Numbered from the stretch's first letter, positions 9,378-19,386 are shown. The stretch is 64,000 nucleotides of DNA from Jannaschia sp. CCS1 (GCF_000013565.1 NC_007802.1:1736001-1800000); one strand, 5' to 3'. Program-made: numbers and translations. Notes: generated from the sequence alone by a model not told the origin.

Positions 9378-10219
9378 GTCCGCAGGACCTTCGCGGCCCG
9401 GCCCGGGTGGCCCTTGGCGTCCGCCGCGCGGACCAGTCGCGTCAGATAGACCGGATCGCGGCGCAGGACCTGTTTCAGACTGTCCCGCGCTGTCCGGGGC
9501 GTGAGGGTGCCTGCCGCCAGATGGCCGGTGAGCGGGACCAGCGCGCCCCCGCGTGTCACGGCTCGATCCAGGGCGGTGCTCGCATGGGGCAGCGCAATGC
9601 GCTGGGTTCCCGGCGCGCGGAAGAGGGCGGCCTGGGCCGCATCCGGTGCGATTTTGGGATCAAAGAGGATCGTGGTGGCGCGGGCGGCCAGCAGTGCCTC
9701 GGGGCCGAGCGGGGCCACGTCCGGATCGCCATGGCGATCGGAGGTAAAGCGCGTCTCGAACGGTGCATGGATGGCGCCGATGGCAGCCGCGGGCCGGACG
9801 AGCAGCACGCGGGCCCCGGGCACATGGCGGGCGGCGCGGGCGGCGGCATGGCCGCAATCGGGGCCCACGGCGAGGATCACGACCCGGGCGTAGCTGGCGA
9901 AAAAGCCGTCGCGGGCCAGGCCCTGAAACAGGTCCTCCACACCTGTGTCGTGAAACCACGTCCGGCCCATCGACAGGATGGAGAGCAGGGAATATTCCAG
10001 CGCGCGCACGCAATCGAAGCCCAAGGGCAGCCCGGCATTCCCGTCGCCCCAAATCCTGTCGGCACGGTCAAAGCTAAGAACCAAAGTGTCGCCTTCATCG
10101 ACGAACAGCGCCAGGTGGCGGGCGGAGAGGCGATTGAAGAAGCCATGATCCCCCCCGATACGGTGGAGGTTCTGTAGCCAGGCCTGGCGCGGATCAACGG
10201 GAGCGAGGGTATCGGGCAT
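9374..10219 (-). CDS. Conserved protein of unknown function
   Basis: A 281-residue soluble protein. It begins with [38 protein letters not shown], then has alternating alpha/beta segments with [25 protein letters not shown], suggesting a Rossmann-like fold, and ends in a basic tail ([23 protein letters not shown]). I recall similar roseobacter proteins carrying unsupported sulfate-reductase names; none of the PAPS reductase motifs is present here. The start at 10219 is a choice among several Met codons. It converges on ureG and may use the same hairpin-free end. Confidence 0.7.
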   Translation of the reverse strand: MPDTLAPVDPRQAWLQNLHRIGGDHGFFNRLSARHLALFVDEGDTLVLSFDRADRIWGDGNAGLPLGFDCVRALEYSLLSILSMGRTWFHDTGVEDLFQGLARDGFFASYARVVILAVGPDCGHAAARAARHVPGARVLLVRPAAAIGAIHAPFETRFTSDRHGDPDVAPLGPEALLAARATTILFDPKIAPDAAQAALFRAPGTQRIALPHASTALDRAVTRGGALVPLTGHLAAGTLTPRTARDSLKQVLRRDPVYLTRLVRAADAKGHPGRAAKVLRT

Positions 10220-10437
10220 GGAACGGGGTACTCTGGAACTCACTACAAATGTGGATATGACGATACTGAGCCACGGTCCCATGCTTCGGGGGCGAGTGTG
10301 GCGGTGATGCGATAACCCCCGGGCAATTCGGTGGGAAGAGATGAACATTTGGTTAACAGAGTGTTTCCGGGGCCGCAGGCATCTGCTTGACCTCGGGCCG
10401 TGTGCGGGGCCTTGTTGAGCCAAACGGCGGAGGTGAT

Positions 10438-11343
10438 ATGGCGTTCCAATCCATTGGCGATGTGCAGGAGGCTTTGGCGGCGGAAGGATACGTTTGCGGG
10501 CGGGCCCTGGCGACGGTTGTGTTCCTGGCGCTGACGCTCGGGCGGCCCTTGTTTCTGGAAGGCGAGGCGGGCACCGGAAAGACCGAGATCGCGAAGGCGA
10601 TTTCCGCGGCCCTCGGACGGCGCCTGATCCGGCTGCAATGCTATGAGGGGCTGGATGCCTCCAGCGCCGTCTATGAATGGAACTTTGCGGCCCAGATGAT
10701 CGCCATCCGCACGGCCGAAGCGGGCGGCGGCGCGGACAAAGGCGCGCTGACGGCAGAGCTGTTCAGCGAGGATTACCTGATCGAGCGGCCTTTGCTGCAA
10801 GCCATGCGCCCCGATCCGGCGGGGGCGCCTGTTCTGCTGATCGACGAGATTGACCGCACCGATGAGCCGTTTGAGGCATTCCTTCTGGAGGCCCTGTCGG
10901 ACTTTCAGGTCACGATCCCAGAGTTGGGCGCGGTCAAGGCCCCGGTGCCGCCCATCGTGATCCTGACCTCGAACCGCACGCGCGAAGTTCACGATGCGCT
11001 CAAACGCCGCTGTCTGTATCACTGGGTCGATTACCCGGATGTGGAGCGGGAGATGGAGATCCTGCAAGCCCGCGTCCCGGACGCGGCCAAAACGCTCAGC
11101 CGGGAGGTCGTGGCCTTCGTGCAGCGCCTGCGCACCGAGGATCTCTTCAAGCGCCCCGGCGTGGCGGAGACGCTGGACTGGGCCAAATGCCTTCTGGCGC
11201 TTGATGTGATTGAACTGAGCCCCGAGGTCATCGCCGACACGCTTGGTGCGATCCTGAAGTACCAGGATGACATCCAGAAGCTGCAAGGGTCCGAGGCGAA
11301 ACGGATACTGGACGACGTGAAGGCCCAGGCAAACCCGCATTAG
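10438..11343 (+). CDS. coxD: MoxR-type AAA+ ATPase, CoxD
   Basis: A 301-residue AAA+ ATPase with Walker A GEAGTGKT (42-49), Walker B VLLIDEIDRTDE and sensor LTSNRTRE. In carbon monoxide oxidisers CoxD unfolds or remodels the large subunit so that the sulfur and copper of the Mo-Cu centre can be built, acting with CoxE. It heads the cox region here. The start at 10438 follows GGAGGTGAT. The next gene in the usual order, coxE, is 1.1 kb away, separated by a secreted-protein gene. Confidence 0.9.
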   Translation: MAFQSIGDVQEALAAEGYVCGRALATVVFLALTLGRPLFLEGEAGTGKTEIAKAISAALGRRLIRLQCYEGLDASSAVYEWNFAAQMIAIRTAEAGGGADKGALTAELFSEDYLIERPLLQAMRPDPAGAPVLLIDEIDRTDEPFEAFLLEALSDFQVTIPELGAVKAPVPPIVILTSNRTREVHDALKRRCLYHWVDYPDVEREMEILQARVPDAAKTLSREVVAFVQRLRTEDLFKRPGVAETLDWAKCLLALDVIELSPEVIADTLGAILKYQDDIQKLQGSEAKRILDDVKAQANPH

Positions 11344-11392
11344 ACGGGCCGGGCAGGCGGGTGCGGTTCCGCTCAACATTTGCGGGTTTTCT

Positions 11393-11421
11393 TTGACAGG
11401 CCGTGTCCTTGCGCGGTTAAT
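11393..11421 (+). promoter_or_regulatory. Candidate sigma70-type promoter for the Cys-rich secreted protein
   Basis: A perfect TTGACA at 11393-11398 is followed after 17 bases by GTTAAT at 11416-11421. The spacing is optimal. The element lies 50 bases after coxD and 33 bases before the start of the secreted-protein gene, so that gene probably has its own transcript. Confidence 0.6.
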
Positions 11422-11453
11422 CGCCGAGACAGATTTTGACTGAGGGACACGCG

Positions 11454-12410
11454 ATGCAAATGAACTTTCTGAAACTGGCCGTTCTGGCCTCCGCCCTGTC
11501 CATGGCGGGTTGGGTCGGCGATGCAGCGGCGCAGGGGCTGCGCAATCCTTGCCCTGCCGCCTGGGCCGGGGATGGCGATTGTGATGAGCCCAACGGGCTG
11601 AACCTGTGTGCCTGGGGCACTGACCCTGTCGATTGCTCCAACCCCAATTCCTATTTCGGCTCAGGTGCCGGGTTCGCCGCCGGGGCCTATACGTCGCCCA
11701 CACCCACCCCTACGCCCGTCCCGACACCGGTTCCGGCCCAGGCCTGCCCCTACACCAATGACGGCGATTGTGATGAGCCCAATGGCCTGAACCTGTGTGC
11801 CTGGGGCTCGGATCCTGTCGATTGTTCCAATCCCAACTCCAATTATGGCCGCGGGGCCGGGTTCAATGCGGGCATCTATGCGCAGACCCAACCCGCGCCC
11901 ACGCCTGTGCCCGTCCCGGTCCCCACGCCGGTACCGGGTGGCAATATGACAGCCATCAGCCAGGGCGCCTTCGTGCATGGCGGCGGCGGCGGATATACGG
12001 GTTGCCCCAACTACACCATCGGCAACACCGCGTTCGGTCAGGCCACGATGTATGGTGGCCAGGGCAGCTACCGCGTGCCGCGCATCACGGCGGGCGGGCG
12101 CTATCCGCTGACCAACTGCTTCCCGGGCACCAATTGGCGCGGGTTCACCATCACGCGGCCTGACTTCCGGTTCTTCTATCAGGGCAACTCGCCCACCGGG
12201 CGTCTGACGTTCCAATTGTCCTCCAACGCGGTCGACACAGTGCTGCTGATCAACACGCCCGATGGCCGCTGGTACTTCAATGACGACAGTAACGGGACGT
12301 TCAACTCGCTTCTGACATTCTCGCCGGTGTTGCAGGGGCAGTACGACATCTGGGCGGGGGCGTATAACAACTCCTCCAACAACCCGGCGGATCTGTGGAT
12401 CTACGAATAA
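11454..12410 (+). CDS. Secreted protein with two Cys-rich DGDCDEPNG repeats, inside the cox cluster
   Basis: A 318-residue exported protein: Sec signal peptide 1-27 (cut after AAAQ), Cys-rich repeat 33-61, a Pro/Thr linker 81-94, a second nearly identical repeat 98-124, another Pro/Thr/Val linker 148-161, and a 155-residue C-terminal beta-rich domain with FFYQGNSPTGRLTFQLSS and VDTVLLINTPDGRWYFNDDS. Each repeat has four Cys in C-x9-C-x8-C-x8-C or a close pattern, with acidic residues that could bind calcium. The C-terminal part resembles a pre-peptidase or carbohydrate-binding style domain. Function unknown. It has its own promoter and terminator and looks like an independent unit placed between coxD and coxE. 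Confidence 0.85.
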   Translation: MQMNFLKLAVLASALSMAGWVGDAAAQGLRNPCPAAWAGDGDCDEPNGLNLCAWGTDPVDCSNPNSYFGSGAGFAAGAYTSPTPTPTPVPTPVPAQACPYTNDGDCDEPNGLNLCAWGSDPVDCSNPNSNYGRGAGFNAGIYAQTQPAPTPVPVPVPTPVPGGNMTAISQGAFVHGGGGGYTGCPNYTIGNTAFGQATMYGGQGSYRVPRITAGGRYPLTNCFPGTNWRGFTITRPDFRFFYQGNSPTGRLTFQLSSNAVDTVLLINTPDGRWYFNDDSNGTFNSLLTFSPVLQGQYDIWAGAYNNSSNNPADLWIYE

Positions 12411-12432
12411 CGCGCAGTGCGATGTCCTGAGG

Positions 12433-12474
12433 ACCGCCCCCGGCCTTGACGTGTCAGGCCGGGGGCGGTTTCTG
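12433..12474 (+). terminator. Strong hairpin terminator before coxE
   Basis: ACCGCCCCCGGCCT (12433-12446) pairs with its complement ending in GGGGGCGGT (12456-12469), followed by TTCTGTT. The stem is long and GC-rich. It ends nine bases before the coxE start, so it should stop the transcript of the secreted-protein gene and limit read-through from coxD into coxE. Confidence 0.75.
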
Positions 12475-12482
12475 TTGGGTCC

Positions 12483-13742
12483 ATGGAATACGCCCCGCTG
12501 GAACTGCCCGACAGGCCGCAACTCACCCGCAACATCACCCATTTTGCCCGCGCGCTGCGTGTGGCGGGCCTGCCTGCTGGACCGGGGCGGGTGGCGGATG
12601 CGATCCGGGCGGTGGCCGTCGCCGGGTTCAGTGAGAGGGCAGAGTTCTACTACACCCTGCGCGCCTGCTTCACCTCACGGCCCGAGCATCGGGCAGTTTA
12701 CGATCAGATCTTCCGCCTCTATTGGCGCGACCCGCAATATCTGGAGCATATGATGTCGATGCTCACACCTGCGGTGCGGGGCGTGGCGGAGGAGCGGAAG
12801 ATCAAAGCGGGCGAAAAGCGCGCGGCGGAGGCGCTGTTGCATGGGGTGGAGCGGGACGCGCCCGACCTGCCCGAGGGTGAACAGGACGGCACCGAGATCG
12901 AGGTGGATGCGACGCTGACGATGTCGCGGGAAGAACGCCTGAAGACGCTCGATTTCGAGCAGATGTCCGTGGCGGAGATGGCGGAGGCCAAGCGCCTGAT
13001 TGCGCAAATGACCCTGTCGGTGCCGCCTTTGATGTCGCGTCGGACGATTGCCGCGCCCCATGGCGCACGGCCTGACTGGCGGCGCACGATGCGGGCCGCG
13101 ATGCGGCGCGGTGGCGATGTGGTGGAGTTTGCCCGCCGCGACCGGCGACAACGCTGGCCGTCTTTGGTGGCGCTGTGCGATATCTCGGGCTCCATGAGCA
13201 GTTATTCCCGGGCGGTGCTGCACTTTTTGCACGCGGTGAGCAATCAGAAGGGGGCGGGTTGGGCGGAGGTTCATGCCTTCACCTTCGGCACACAACTGAC
13301 CAACATCACCCGGCACATGGGTGCGCGGGATGTGGATGCGGCGCTGGCAGCGGCAGGCGCGGAGGCACAGGATTGGGAGGGCGGCACACGGATCGGCGCG
13401 TGTCTGGAAAGCTTCAACCGCGACTGGTCGCGCCGGGTGCTCGGGCGCGGGGCGGTGGTGTTGCTGATCACCGACGGCCTCGACCGCGATGAACCGGAGC
13501 GGCTGGAGGCGGCAATGGAACGTCTGTCCCTGTCATCGCGCCGGGTGATCTGGATCAACCCGCTTCTGCGCTGGGACGGGTTCGCGCCCAAGGCCGCAGG
13601 CATCCGCGCAATGCTGCCCCATGTGTCCAGCTTCCGTGCGGGGCACAACATCGCGGCCTTGGCAGGGCTGGCCGAGGCCGTCGCGCGCCCGGACGATCCG
13701 GGAGAAAAGGCGCGCCTGATGGCAGCCTTGCGCGAGGCTTGA
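12483..13742 (+). CDS. coxE: VWA-domain protein CoxE
   Basis: A 419-residue cytoplasmic protein of the CoxE family. The N-terminal half is helical and charged; the C-terminal half is a von Willebrand A domain with the MIDAS sequence DISGSMS at 233-239, TRIG for the conserved Thr, and LITDGLDRDE. MoxR ATPases such as CoxD act with VWA partners of this kind during maturation of the Mo-Cu hydroxylase. The ATG at 12483 lies directly after a terminator, so a separate promoter would be needed or partial read-through occurs. Confidence 0.9.
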   Translation: MEYAPLELPDRPQLTRNITHFARALRVAGLPAGPGRVADAIRAVAVAGFSERAEFYYTLRACFTSRPEHRAVYDQIFRLYWRDPQYLEHMMSMLTPAVRGVAEERKIKAGEKRAAEALLHGVERDAPDLPEGEQDGTEIEVDATLTMSREERLKTLDFEQMSVAEMAEAKRLIAQMTLSVPPLMSRRTIAAPHGARPDWRRTMRAAMRRGGDVVEFARRDRRQRWPSLVALCDISGSMSSYSRAVLHFLHAVSNQKGAGWAEVHAFTFGTQLTNITRHMGARDVDAALAAAGAEAQDWEGGTRIGACLESFNRDWSRRVLGRGAVVLLITDGLDRDEPERLEAAMERLSLSSRRVIWINPLLRWDGFAPKAAGIRAMLPHVSSFRAGHNIAALAGLAEAVARPDDPGEKARLMAALREA

Positions 13743-13790
13743 CCAAAAGGAGCGCGTTCGCGCACGAGATATTTTGCGCGCGGGGCGCGC

Positions 13791-13868
13791 GGGAGGGGCG
13801 CTGCCCCTTATGCGTCCTTTTCCAAGGAAAAAGACGCAGACCCCGGGATATTTGAAGAACGGGGACAG
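13791..13868. repeat. Dispersed intergenic repeat, family B, copy 1
   Basis: The block has three parts: GGGGCGCTGCCCC, a hairpin made of CGTCCTTTTCC and GGAAAAAGACG, and a conserved tail CCCCGGGATATTTGAAGAAC then GGGGA. The same three parts occur in the same order at 33374-33440. It lies in the 180-base gap between coxE and the XdhC-like gene. The hairpin ending may also act as a terminator. Confidence 0.7.
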
Positions 13869-13922
13869 GGGCGGTTGCACGCGGGTGCGCGGGCGCTAGG
13901 CTAGCGATCGGGAGGCGATATC

Positions 13923-14879
13923 ATGGATGATCTGGAGCGGATGCCGGAAGTGGCCCTGGACTGGCACCGGGCCGGGCGCGGGGCGGTTCTGGCCACGGTG
14001 GTGGAGACCTGGGGGTCTGCGCCACGCGGTGTGGGATCGCAACTGGTGGTGTCTGGCGCGGGCGAGATGGAGGGGTCCGTCTCGGGTGGCTGCGTCGAGG
14101 GGGCCGTGGTCGTGGAGGCCATGGACATGGTCGATGCGGATGCAGGCCAGATGCTGGAGTTCGGCGTGTCCGACGATGAGGCCTTCGCGGTGGGCCTGGC
14201 CTGCGGAGGGCGGATCAAGATCTGGGTGGAGCCTGTTGCAGCAATGGGCGAGGTACTGCTGGCGGAGCTGGTGGCAGCCCGCGCCGCGCGTGAGGCTGTG
14301 GCTTATTGCGTGGACGTGGAGACCGGCGCGCGCCGTGTTGTGTGCGACGGTTATGCGGATCGGTTCCGGGCCGACAAATCAGGGATGGAGGGGGATGTGT
14401 TCGTTCACATCCATAATCCGCCCCTGCGGATGATTGTCGTGGGCGCGGTCCATATCGCGCAGGCGTTGGTGCCGATGGCGCGGATGGCGGGCTATGACCC
14501 GGTGATCGTCGACCCGCGTCCCGCGTTCGGCGCGGAGGCGCGGTTTCCCGGCGAGCGGATCGTGGAAGACTGGCCCGATGAGGCGCTGGACATGTTGGGG
14601 CTGGACGCCCGCACCTGTGTTGTGACGCTCACCCATGACCCGAAGCTGGATGATCCGGCGATTGGCCGGGCCTTGGCGTCGGACGTGTTCTACCTAGGCT
14701 GCCTCGGGTCCAAGCGCACCCATGTCAAGCGGGTGGCGCGGTTGGAGGAGGCGGGCGTCTCGGATGCGCAGATTGGGCGCATCCATGCGCCGGTTGGTCT
14801 TGCGATTGGCGGGCGTGGGCCGGGGGAGATCGCGGTTTCAATCATGGCGCAGATCACAGACGTGTTGCGCAAGGGATGA
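13923..14879 (+). CDS. XdhC/CoxF-family molybdenum hydroxylase maturation protein
   Basis: A 318-residue protein with the XdhC/CoxI family layout: an N-terminal domain with VETWGSAPRGVGSQ and GSVSGGCVEG, and a C-terminal NAD-binding-like domain with VGAVHIAQAL and CLGSKRTHVKR. XdhC proteins bind molybdenum cofactor and help its sulfuration before insertion into xanthine-dehydrogenase-type enzymes. It lies between coxE and coxS and overlaps the next gene by four bases. The role in maturing CoxL is inferred from context; it could be called coxF or coxI. Confidence 0.87.
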   Translation: MDDLERMPEVALDWHRAGRGAVLATVVETWGSAPRGVGSQLVVSGAGEMEGSVSGGCVEGAVVVEAMDMVDADAGQMLEFGVSDDEAFAVGLACGGRIKIWVEPVAAMGEVLLAELVAARAAREAVAYCVDVETGARRVVCDGYADRFRADKSGMEGDVFVHIHNPPLRMIVVGAVHIAQALVPMARMAGYDPVIVDPRPAFGAEARFPGERIVEDWPDEALDMLGLDARTCVVTLTHDPKLDDPAIGRALASDVFYLGCLGSKRTHVKRVARLEEAGVSDAQIGRIHAPVGLAIGGRGPGEIAVSIMAQITDVLRKG

Positions 14880-15877
14880 GGTTTGGAGAGGTTCCCGTGG
14901 GTGCCGCAGAAGGGGCGATCCTGGCGCATTCGGTCATTGCCGCTGATCCGATCAACCCCGCCAGCCTGACCTACAAGATCGCCAAAGGGACCTGCCTGAC
15001 CGCCGAGCATATCCGCGATCTGGCTGCCAACGACGTGGTTACGGTGGTGGTGGCGCGGCTGGACGCAGGCGACATCCACGAGGATGACGCGGCCACCCGG
15101 ATCGCGCGGGCGCTGTGCGGGCCGGGCTTGCTGGCCGACGGGGCCGCTACCGGGCGGGTGAATCTGCGGGCGGAGTCTGCCGGGATCGTGCAGGTGGATG
15201 CGGAGGCGATTGAACAGGTTAATCGCATTAACCCGGCCATGACGGTCGCCACGGTGGCGCAATGGACGCGGCTTGAGGCGCGGGGTCTGGCCGTGACCGT
15301 GAAGATCATTCCCTTCGCCGCGCGCGAGGAGGACGTCGCAGCGGCCTGTGCAATCGGGCAAGGGGCGGTGCGTCTGCGGGAAGGGGTGATCGGATCTGCC
15401 ACATTGATCGAAACCCAGGTGGGTGCGCCCCTGTCCGAGAAGGGCCGGCGGTCCGTCAAAGGGCGGCTTGACCGGTTCAGCGTGCTGTTGAGTGAGCGCG
15501 TGGTCGTGGACCACGATATCGCTTCGGTGGCCGGGGCTTTGGTCTCCGCGCCGGGGGAACTATTGCTAATCCTCACGGGCTCCGCCACCTCCGACAGCGC
15601 GGATACTGCGCCCGAGGCGGTGCGCGCGGCGGGGGGTGAGGTGATCCACTACGGGATGCCGGTCGATCCGGGCAATCTGCTGTTCATCGGGCGGCTGGGG
15701 GCCAAGATCGTGATTGGTCTGCCGGGCTGTGCGCGATCTCCGGCGCTGAACGGGGCGGATTGGGTGATGGAACGGGTGATCTGCGGGATCGCACCGGAGG
15801 ACCTTGATATTCCCGGTATGGGGGTGGGGGGGCTGTTGAAGGAAATCCCGTCCCGTCCCCGGCCGAGGGAGGGGTAG
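14876..15877 (+). CDS. Molybdopterin-binding (MoeA/MogA-like) protein
   Basis: A 333-residue protein with an N-terminal region starting VPVGAAEGAILAHSVIA, as in molybdopterin-binding proteins, and a C-terminal MPT-binding domain containing LLILTGSATSDSADTAP, GGEVIHYGMPVDPGNLLFIG and LPGCARSPALNGADWV. In many relatives this module is fused to a MobA-like nucleotidyltransferase that makes the cytosine dinucleotide form; that second domain is absent here. ATGA overlap couples it to the XdhC-like gene. Likely role: cofactor handling for CoxL. Confidence 0.82.
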   Translation: MRFGEVPVGAAEGAILAHSVIAADPINPASLTYKIAKGTCLTAEHIRDLAANDVVTVVVARLDAGDIHEDDAATRIARALCGPGLLADGAATGRVNLRAESAGIVQVDAEAIEQVNRINPAMTVATVAQWTRLEARGLAVTVKIIPFAAREEDVAAACAIGQGAVRLREGVIGSATLIETQVGAPLSEKGRRSVKGRLDRFSVLLSERVVVDHDIASVAGALVSAPGELLLILTGSATSDSADTAPEAVRAAGGEVIHYGMPVDPGNLLFIGRLGAKIVIGLPGCARSPALNGADWVMERVICGIAPEDLDIPGMGVGGLLKEIPSRPRPREG

Positions 15878-16071
15878 GCGCGCTTCAGGCAGCCGATTTG
15901 CGGGGGGTTGCAAGGTTAAAACCGCCCGCAACAATCTGAAAAATAACAACAAACACGATATTGGTTTCGGAAATGCGCCCAAACGCCGCCTGTGCGGTAT
16001 TGCCATGAAGTAAGGCTTTGTCTTTCACAGATTTCGTGCTTGGATGAAAAAAACACCCAAGGGAGGATTTC

Positions 16072-16557
16072 ATGACCCAGGTATCGATGACGGTAAACGG
16101 CAAGGCCGTTTCCGGCGACGTCGAAGGGCGCACGCTGCTGAGCGAATTTCTACGCGAAGGCCAACGGCTGACCGGCACCCATGTGGGCTGCGACACCAGC
16201 CAATGCGGCGCTTGTGTCGTCCATGTGAACGGCGAGGCGGTCAAAAGCTGCACCACGCTGGCGCTGGATATCGACGGCGCGGAGGTCAAGACGATTGAGG
16301 GCATGGCCAATGCCGACGGCTCTTTGGGCGTGATCCAGCAGGCATTTCAGGACCACCATGGCCTGCAATGCGGCTTCTGCACGCCGGGCATGGTGATGTC
16401 GGCGGCGGCGCTTTTGAAGGACAACCCGAAACCGTCGGAGGCCGAGGTGCGCGAGTATCTTGAAGGCAATATTTGCCGCTGCACGGGCTACCACAACATC
16501 GTCAAGGCGATCATGGCCGCGTCGGGCCAGGATGTGGCCCCGATGGCGGCGGAGTAG
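16072..16557 (+). CDS. coxS: CO-dehydrogenase-type small subunit, two [2Fe-2S] clusters
   Basis: A 161-residue iron-sulfur subunit. Cys40, 45, 48 and 60 form the plant-ferredoxin-type cluster ([12 protein letters not shown]), and Cys100, 103, 135 and 137 (CGFC and CRC) form the second. It passes electrons from the molybdenum site of CoxL to the FAD of CoxM. GGGAGGATTT precedes the ATG. The 194 bases upstream are comparatively AT-rich and likely contain the promoter of the structural genes, but I see no clear -35/-10 pair. Confidence 0.95.
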   Translation: MTQVSMTVNGKAVSGDVEGRTLLSEFLREGQRLTGTHVGCDTSQCGACVVHVNGEAVKSCTTLALDIDGAEVKTIEGMANADGSLGVIQQAFQDHHGLQCGFCTPGMVMSAAALLKDNPKPSEAEVREYLEGNICRCTGYHNIVKAIMAASGQDVAPMAAE

Positions 16558-16559
16558 CG

Positions 16560-16886
16560 ATGGCCGACTTCGTGGAAATCGGAAGCGATGATCCCACGGC
16601 CACGAAAGCGTTCTTTGCGGATGTCTTCGGGTGGCAGTGGGAGGCGTTCGGCGACGGCGATGGCGGGCTTGTGCGGGACGGTGACCGTCAGGTCGGTCTC
16701 CACGTTGAGGACACGCCACTGGTCGTGCCGTATTTCACCGTCGATGACATCGTGGCAACCGCGCGGCGGGTGACCGAGGCCGGTGGTCAGGTGATGGGCG
16801 GCGTTGCAGAGGAAGGGATGCTTGGGCGATTTGCCACCTGCACCGATCCGCGCGGCGCTCGGTTCGGCCTGCATCAACGCGCCTGA
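16560..16886 (+). CDS. VOC (glyoxalase-like) protein between coxS and coxL
   Basis: A 108-residue single-domain protein of the vicinal-oxygen-chelate family: it begins FVEIGSDDPTATKAFFADVFGWQWE, has a central YFTVDDIVATARRVTEAGGQV, and ends DPRGARFGLHQ. The usual metal ligands are not complete (no early His), so it may bind a ligand and not be catalytic. It begins two bases after the coxS stop, so it is cotranslated with the enzyme subunits. The usual form II order is S-L-M without an insert; its role here is unknown. Confidence 0.85.
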   Translation: MADFVEIGSDDPTATKAFFADVFGWQWEAFGDGDGGLVRDGDRQVGLHVEDTPLVVPYFTVDDIVATARRVTEAGGQVMGGVAEEGMLGRFATCTDPRGARFGLHQRA

Positions 16887-17019
16887 GGACTGAAACAACG
16901 ACGTTACGGTCCCGGCCTGTCCGGGTCCGATTGTAACCAAAAGGGGTTGGGAGGCCCCGTCGACCCGGACCGGCTCCCTATGGTGGTGAGCGGCGGGTGA
17001 CAAACAGGGAGGAATGACC

Positions 17020-19386
17020 ATGCCAAAGGATTCAGGCATTGGAGCCAGCTCAAAACGGCGCGAGGACGTGCGGTTTCTGACCGGGCAGGGGCGCTATACG
17101 GATGATATCAACCTGCATGGGCAGGCCTATGTGCACTTCCTGCGCTCGGACGTGGCGCACGGCGTGCTGAACGGCGTTGATACGTCGGCTGCCGCCGCGA
17201 TGCCCGGCGTGGTGAAGATCTTCACCGGCGCGGATTTTGAAGGCGTGGGCGGGGTGCCCTGCGGCTGGCAGGTGACCGACAAACACGGTGAGCCGATGCA
17301 GGAGCCGGCGCACCCGGTGCTGGCTCAGGGCAAGGTCCGCTATGTGGGCGACGCGATTGCGGCTGTTGTGGCCGACACCGCCGAGCAGGCGCGCAACGCG
17401 GCCGAGGCGATTGTGCTGGATATTGAGGAACTCCCTGCGGTCGTGGACATGAAAGCGGCGGTCGCGGACGGCGCCACAAAGGTCCATGACGATCTGACGT
17501 CAAACCTTTGTTATGACTGGGGATTTGTGGAGGAAAACAAGCCCCAGGTCGAAGCGGCGTTTGAGGCCGCAGCCCATGTGACGAGCCTTGAGTTGGTGAA
17601 TAACCGTCTGAGCCCCAACCCGATGGAGCCGCGCGTTGCGGTCGGTGATTACAACGCCGGGACCGATGACAGCACGCTTTACACGACATCCCAGAACCCC
17701 CACGTGATCCGCCTTTTGATGGGCGCGTTCGTTCTGGGCATTCCCGAGCATAAGCTGCGCGTGGTGGCCCCGGATGTGGGCGGGGGGTTTGGGTCGAAGA
17801 TTTTCCACTACGTCGAAGAGGCGTTCTGCACCCTCGCGGCCAAGCAATGCCGCAGGCCGGTGAAGTGGACATCGTCCCGATCTGAGGCGTTCATCACCGA
17901 TGCCCATGGCCGCGACCACGTCACCAAGATCGAGCTGGCGCTGGATGCGGACAACAATTTCACCGGCATCCGGACGGAGACATATGCCAACATGGGCGCG
18001 TATCTGTCCACCTTCGCGCCGTCGATCCCCACATGGCTGCACGGCACCTTGATGGCGGGCAACTACAAGACGCCCAACATCTACGTGAACGTCAAGGCGG
18101 TGTTCACCAACACGGTGCCCGTGGATGCGTATCGGGGCGCGGGCCGCCCGGAGGCGACCTATCAGCTGGAGCGGGTGATCGACAAAGCCGCGCGGGAATT
18201 GGGCGTCGACCCGATTGCGCTGCGGCGGCAGAACTTCATCACCGAATTCCCCTATGCCACCCCTGTGGCGGTGGAATATGACACTGGCGATTATGAAGGC
18301 ACGATGACGAAGCTGTTGGAGATGATCGACCGCGACGGGTTTGAGGCGCGGCGTGCGGCATCCGAGGCCAACGGCAAGCTGCGCGGCCTTGGGGTGAACT
18401 GCTATATCGAGGCCTGCGGCATCGCACCGTCGGCTTTGGTGGGGCAGTTGGGCGCGCGCGCGGGTCTGTACGAGAGTGCAACCGTGCGGGTGAATGCCAC
18501 GGGCGGTCTGGTTGTGATGACCGGCTCGCACAGCCACGGGCAGGGGCATGAGACGTCGTTTGCGCAGGTCGTGGCCGATATGATCGGCCTGCCCGAGGAT
18601 CAGGTGGAAATTGTCCATGGTGACACGGCCAACACGCCGATGGGGATGGGCACCTATGGGTCCCGGTCCATCGCGGTCGGCGGCTCTGCCATGGTGCGCG
18701 CGACGGAAAAGATCATCGCCAAGGCCAAGAAAATCGCCGCCCATCTGATGGAGGCCGGTGAGGGCGATATCGAGTTGAAGGACGGGGCGTTCAGCGTCGC
18801 GGGCACAGACAAATCCGTGGCCTGGGGCGATGTGACGCTTGCCGCTTACGTGCCCCACAATTACCCGCTGGAGGACATCGAGCCCGGCCTGGAAGAGACC
18901 GCGTTCTATGATCCCAACAACTTCACCTACCCCTCCGGCGCCTATGCCTGTGAGGTCGAAGTGGATCCTGACACCGGCAAAGTCGAGGTCATGTCCTTCG
19001 CGGCGGCGGATGATTTCGGCAATGTGATCAACCCGATGATCGTGGAGGGGCAGGTCCATGGTGGCATCGCGCAGGGCATCGGTCAGGCGCTGTTGGAGAA
19101 TGTCAGCTATGACGAAAACGGCCAACTGCTGAGCGCGTCCTACATGGATTACACCATGCCGCGGGCCGATGATGTGCCGATGTTCCAGGTGGATCATTCC
19201 AGCCAGACGCCCTGCACGCACAACCCGTTGGGGGTGAAGGGCTGCGGCGAGGCGGGGGCGATTGGCTCACCGCCATCGGTGGTGAATGCGGTCGTGGATG
19301 CGCTGCAACGCGGCGGCCACACGAGCGTCACCCATATTGATATGCCGCTGACGCCGTCGCGCGTCTGGTCGGCGATGCAAGGCTGA
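17020..19386 (+). CDS. coxL: CO-dehydrogenase-type large subunit, form II (molybdenum site)
   Basis: A 788-residue molybdopterin subunit. The active-site loop is AYRGAGR (370-376), which defines form II; form I enzymes proven for CO have AYxCSFR, whose Cys binds copper. The catalytic base is Glu744 ([12 protein letters not shown]), and [10 protein letters not shown] contacts the cofactor. AGGGAGGA at 17006-17013 is six bases from ATG 17020, so I prefer that to ATG 17014. With CoxS and CoxM it forms an (LMS)2 enzyme. The substrate is uncertain: form II enzymes may act on CO poorly, or on other compounds. Confidence 0.93.
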   Translation: MPKDSGIGASSKRREDVRFLTGQGRYTDDINLHGQAYVHFLRSDVAHGVLNGVDTSAAAAMPGVVKIFTGADFEGVGGVPCGWQVTDKHGEPMQEPAHPVLAQGKVRYVGDAIAAVVADTAEQARNAAEAIVLDIEELPAVVDMKAAVADGATKVHDDLTSNLCYDWGFVEENKPQVEAAFEAAAHVTSLELVNNRLSPNPMEPRVAVGDYNAGTDDSTLYTTSQNPHVIRLLMGAFVLGIPEHKLRVVAPDVGGGFGSKIFHYVEEAFCTLAAKQCRRPVKWTSSRSEAFITDAHGRDHVTKIELALDADNNFTGIRTETYANMGAYLSTFAPSIPTWLHGTLMAGNYKTPNIYVNVKAVFTNTVPVDAYRGAGRPEATYQLERVIDKAARELGVDPIALRRQNFITEFPYATPVAVEYDTGDYEGTMTKLLEMIDRDGFEARRAASEANGKLRGLGVNCYIEACGIAPSALVGQLGARAGLYESATVRVNATGGLVVMTGSHSHGQGHETSFAQVVADMIGLPEDQVEIVHGDTANTPMGMGTYGSRSIAVGGSAMVRATEKIIAKAKKIAAHLMEAGEGDIELKDGAFSVAGTDKSVAWGDVTLAAYVPHNYPLEDIEPGLEETAFYDPNNFTYPSGAYACEVEVDPDTGKVEVMSFAAADDFGNVINPMIVEGQVHGGIAQGIGQALLENVSYDENGQLLSASYMDYTMPRADDVPMFQVDHSSQTPCTHNPLGVKGCGEAGAIGSPPSVVNAVVDALQRGGHTSVTHIDMPLTPSRVWSAMQG

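Noticed and set aside
9374-10219. PAPS/APS reductase annotation for the gene after ureG
   Set aside because: No nucleotide-binding or cysteine motif of that family is present; the real cysH is at 24197-24910.
17500-19221. A long open frame on the minus strand opposite coxL
   Set aside because: The plus-strand coxL is unmistakable along the whole stretch; the antisense frame is a GC-rich shadow.
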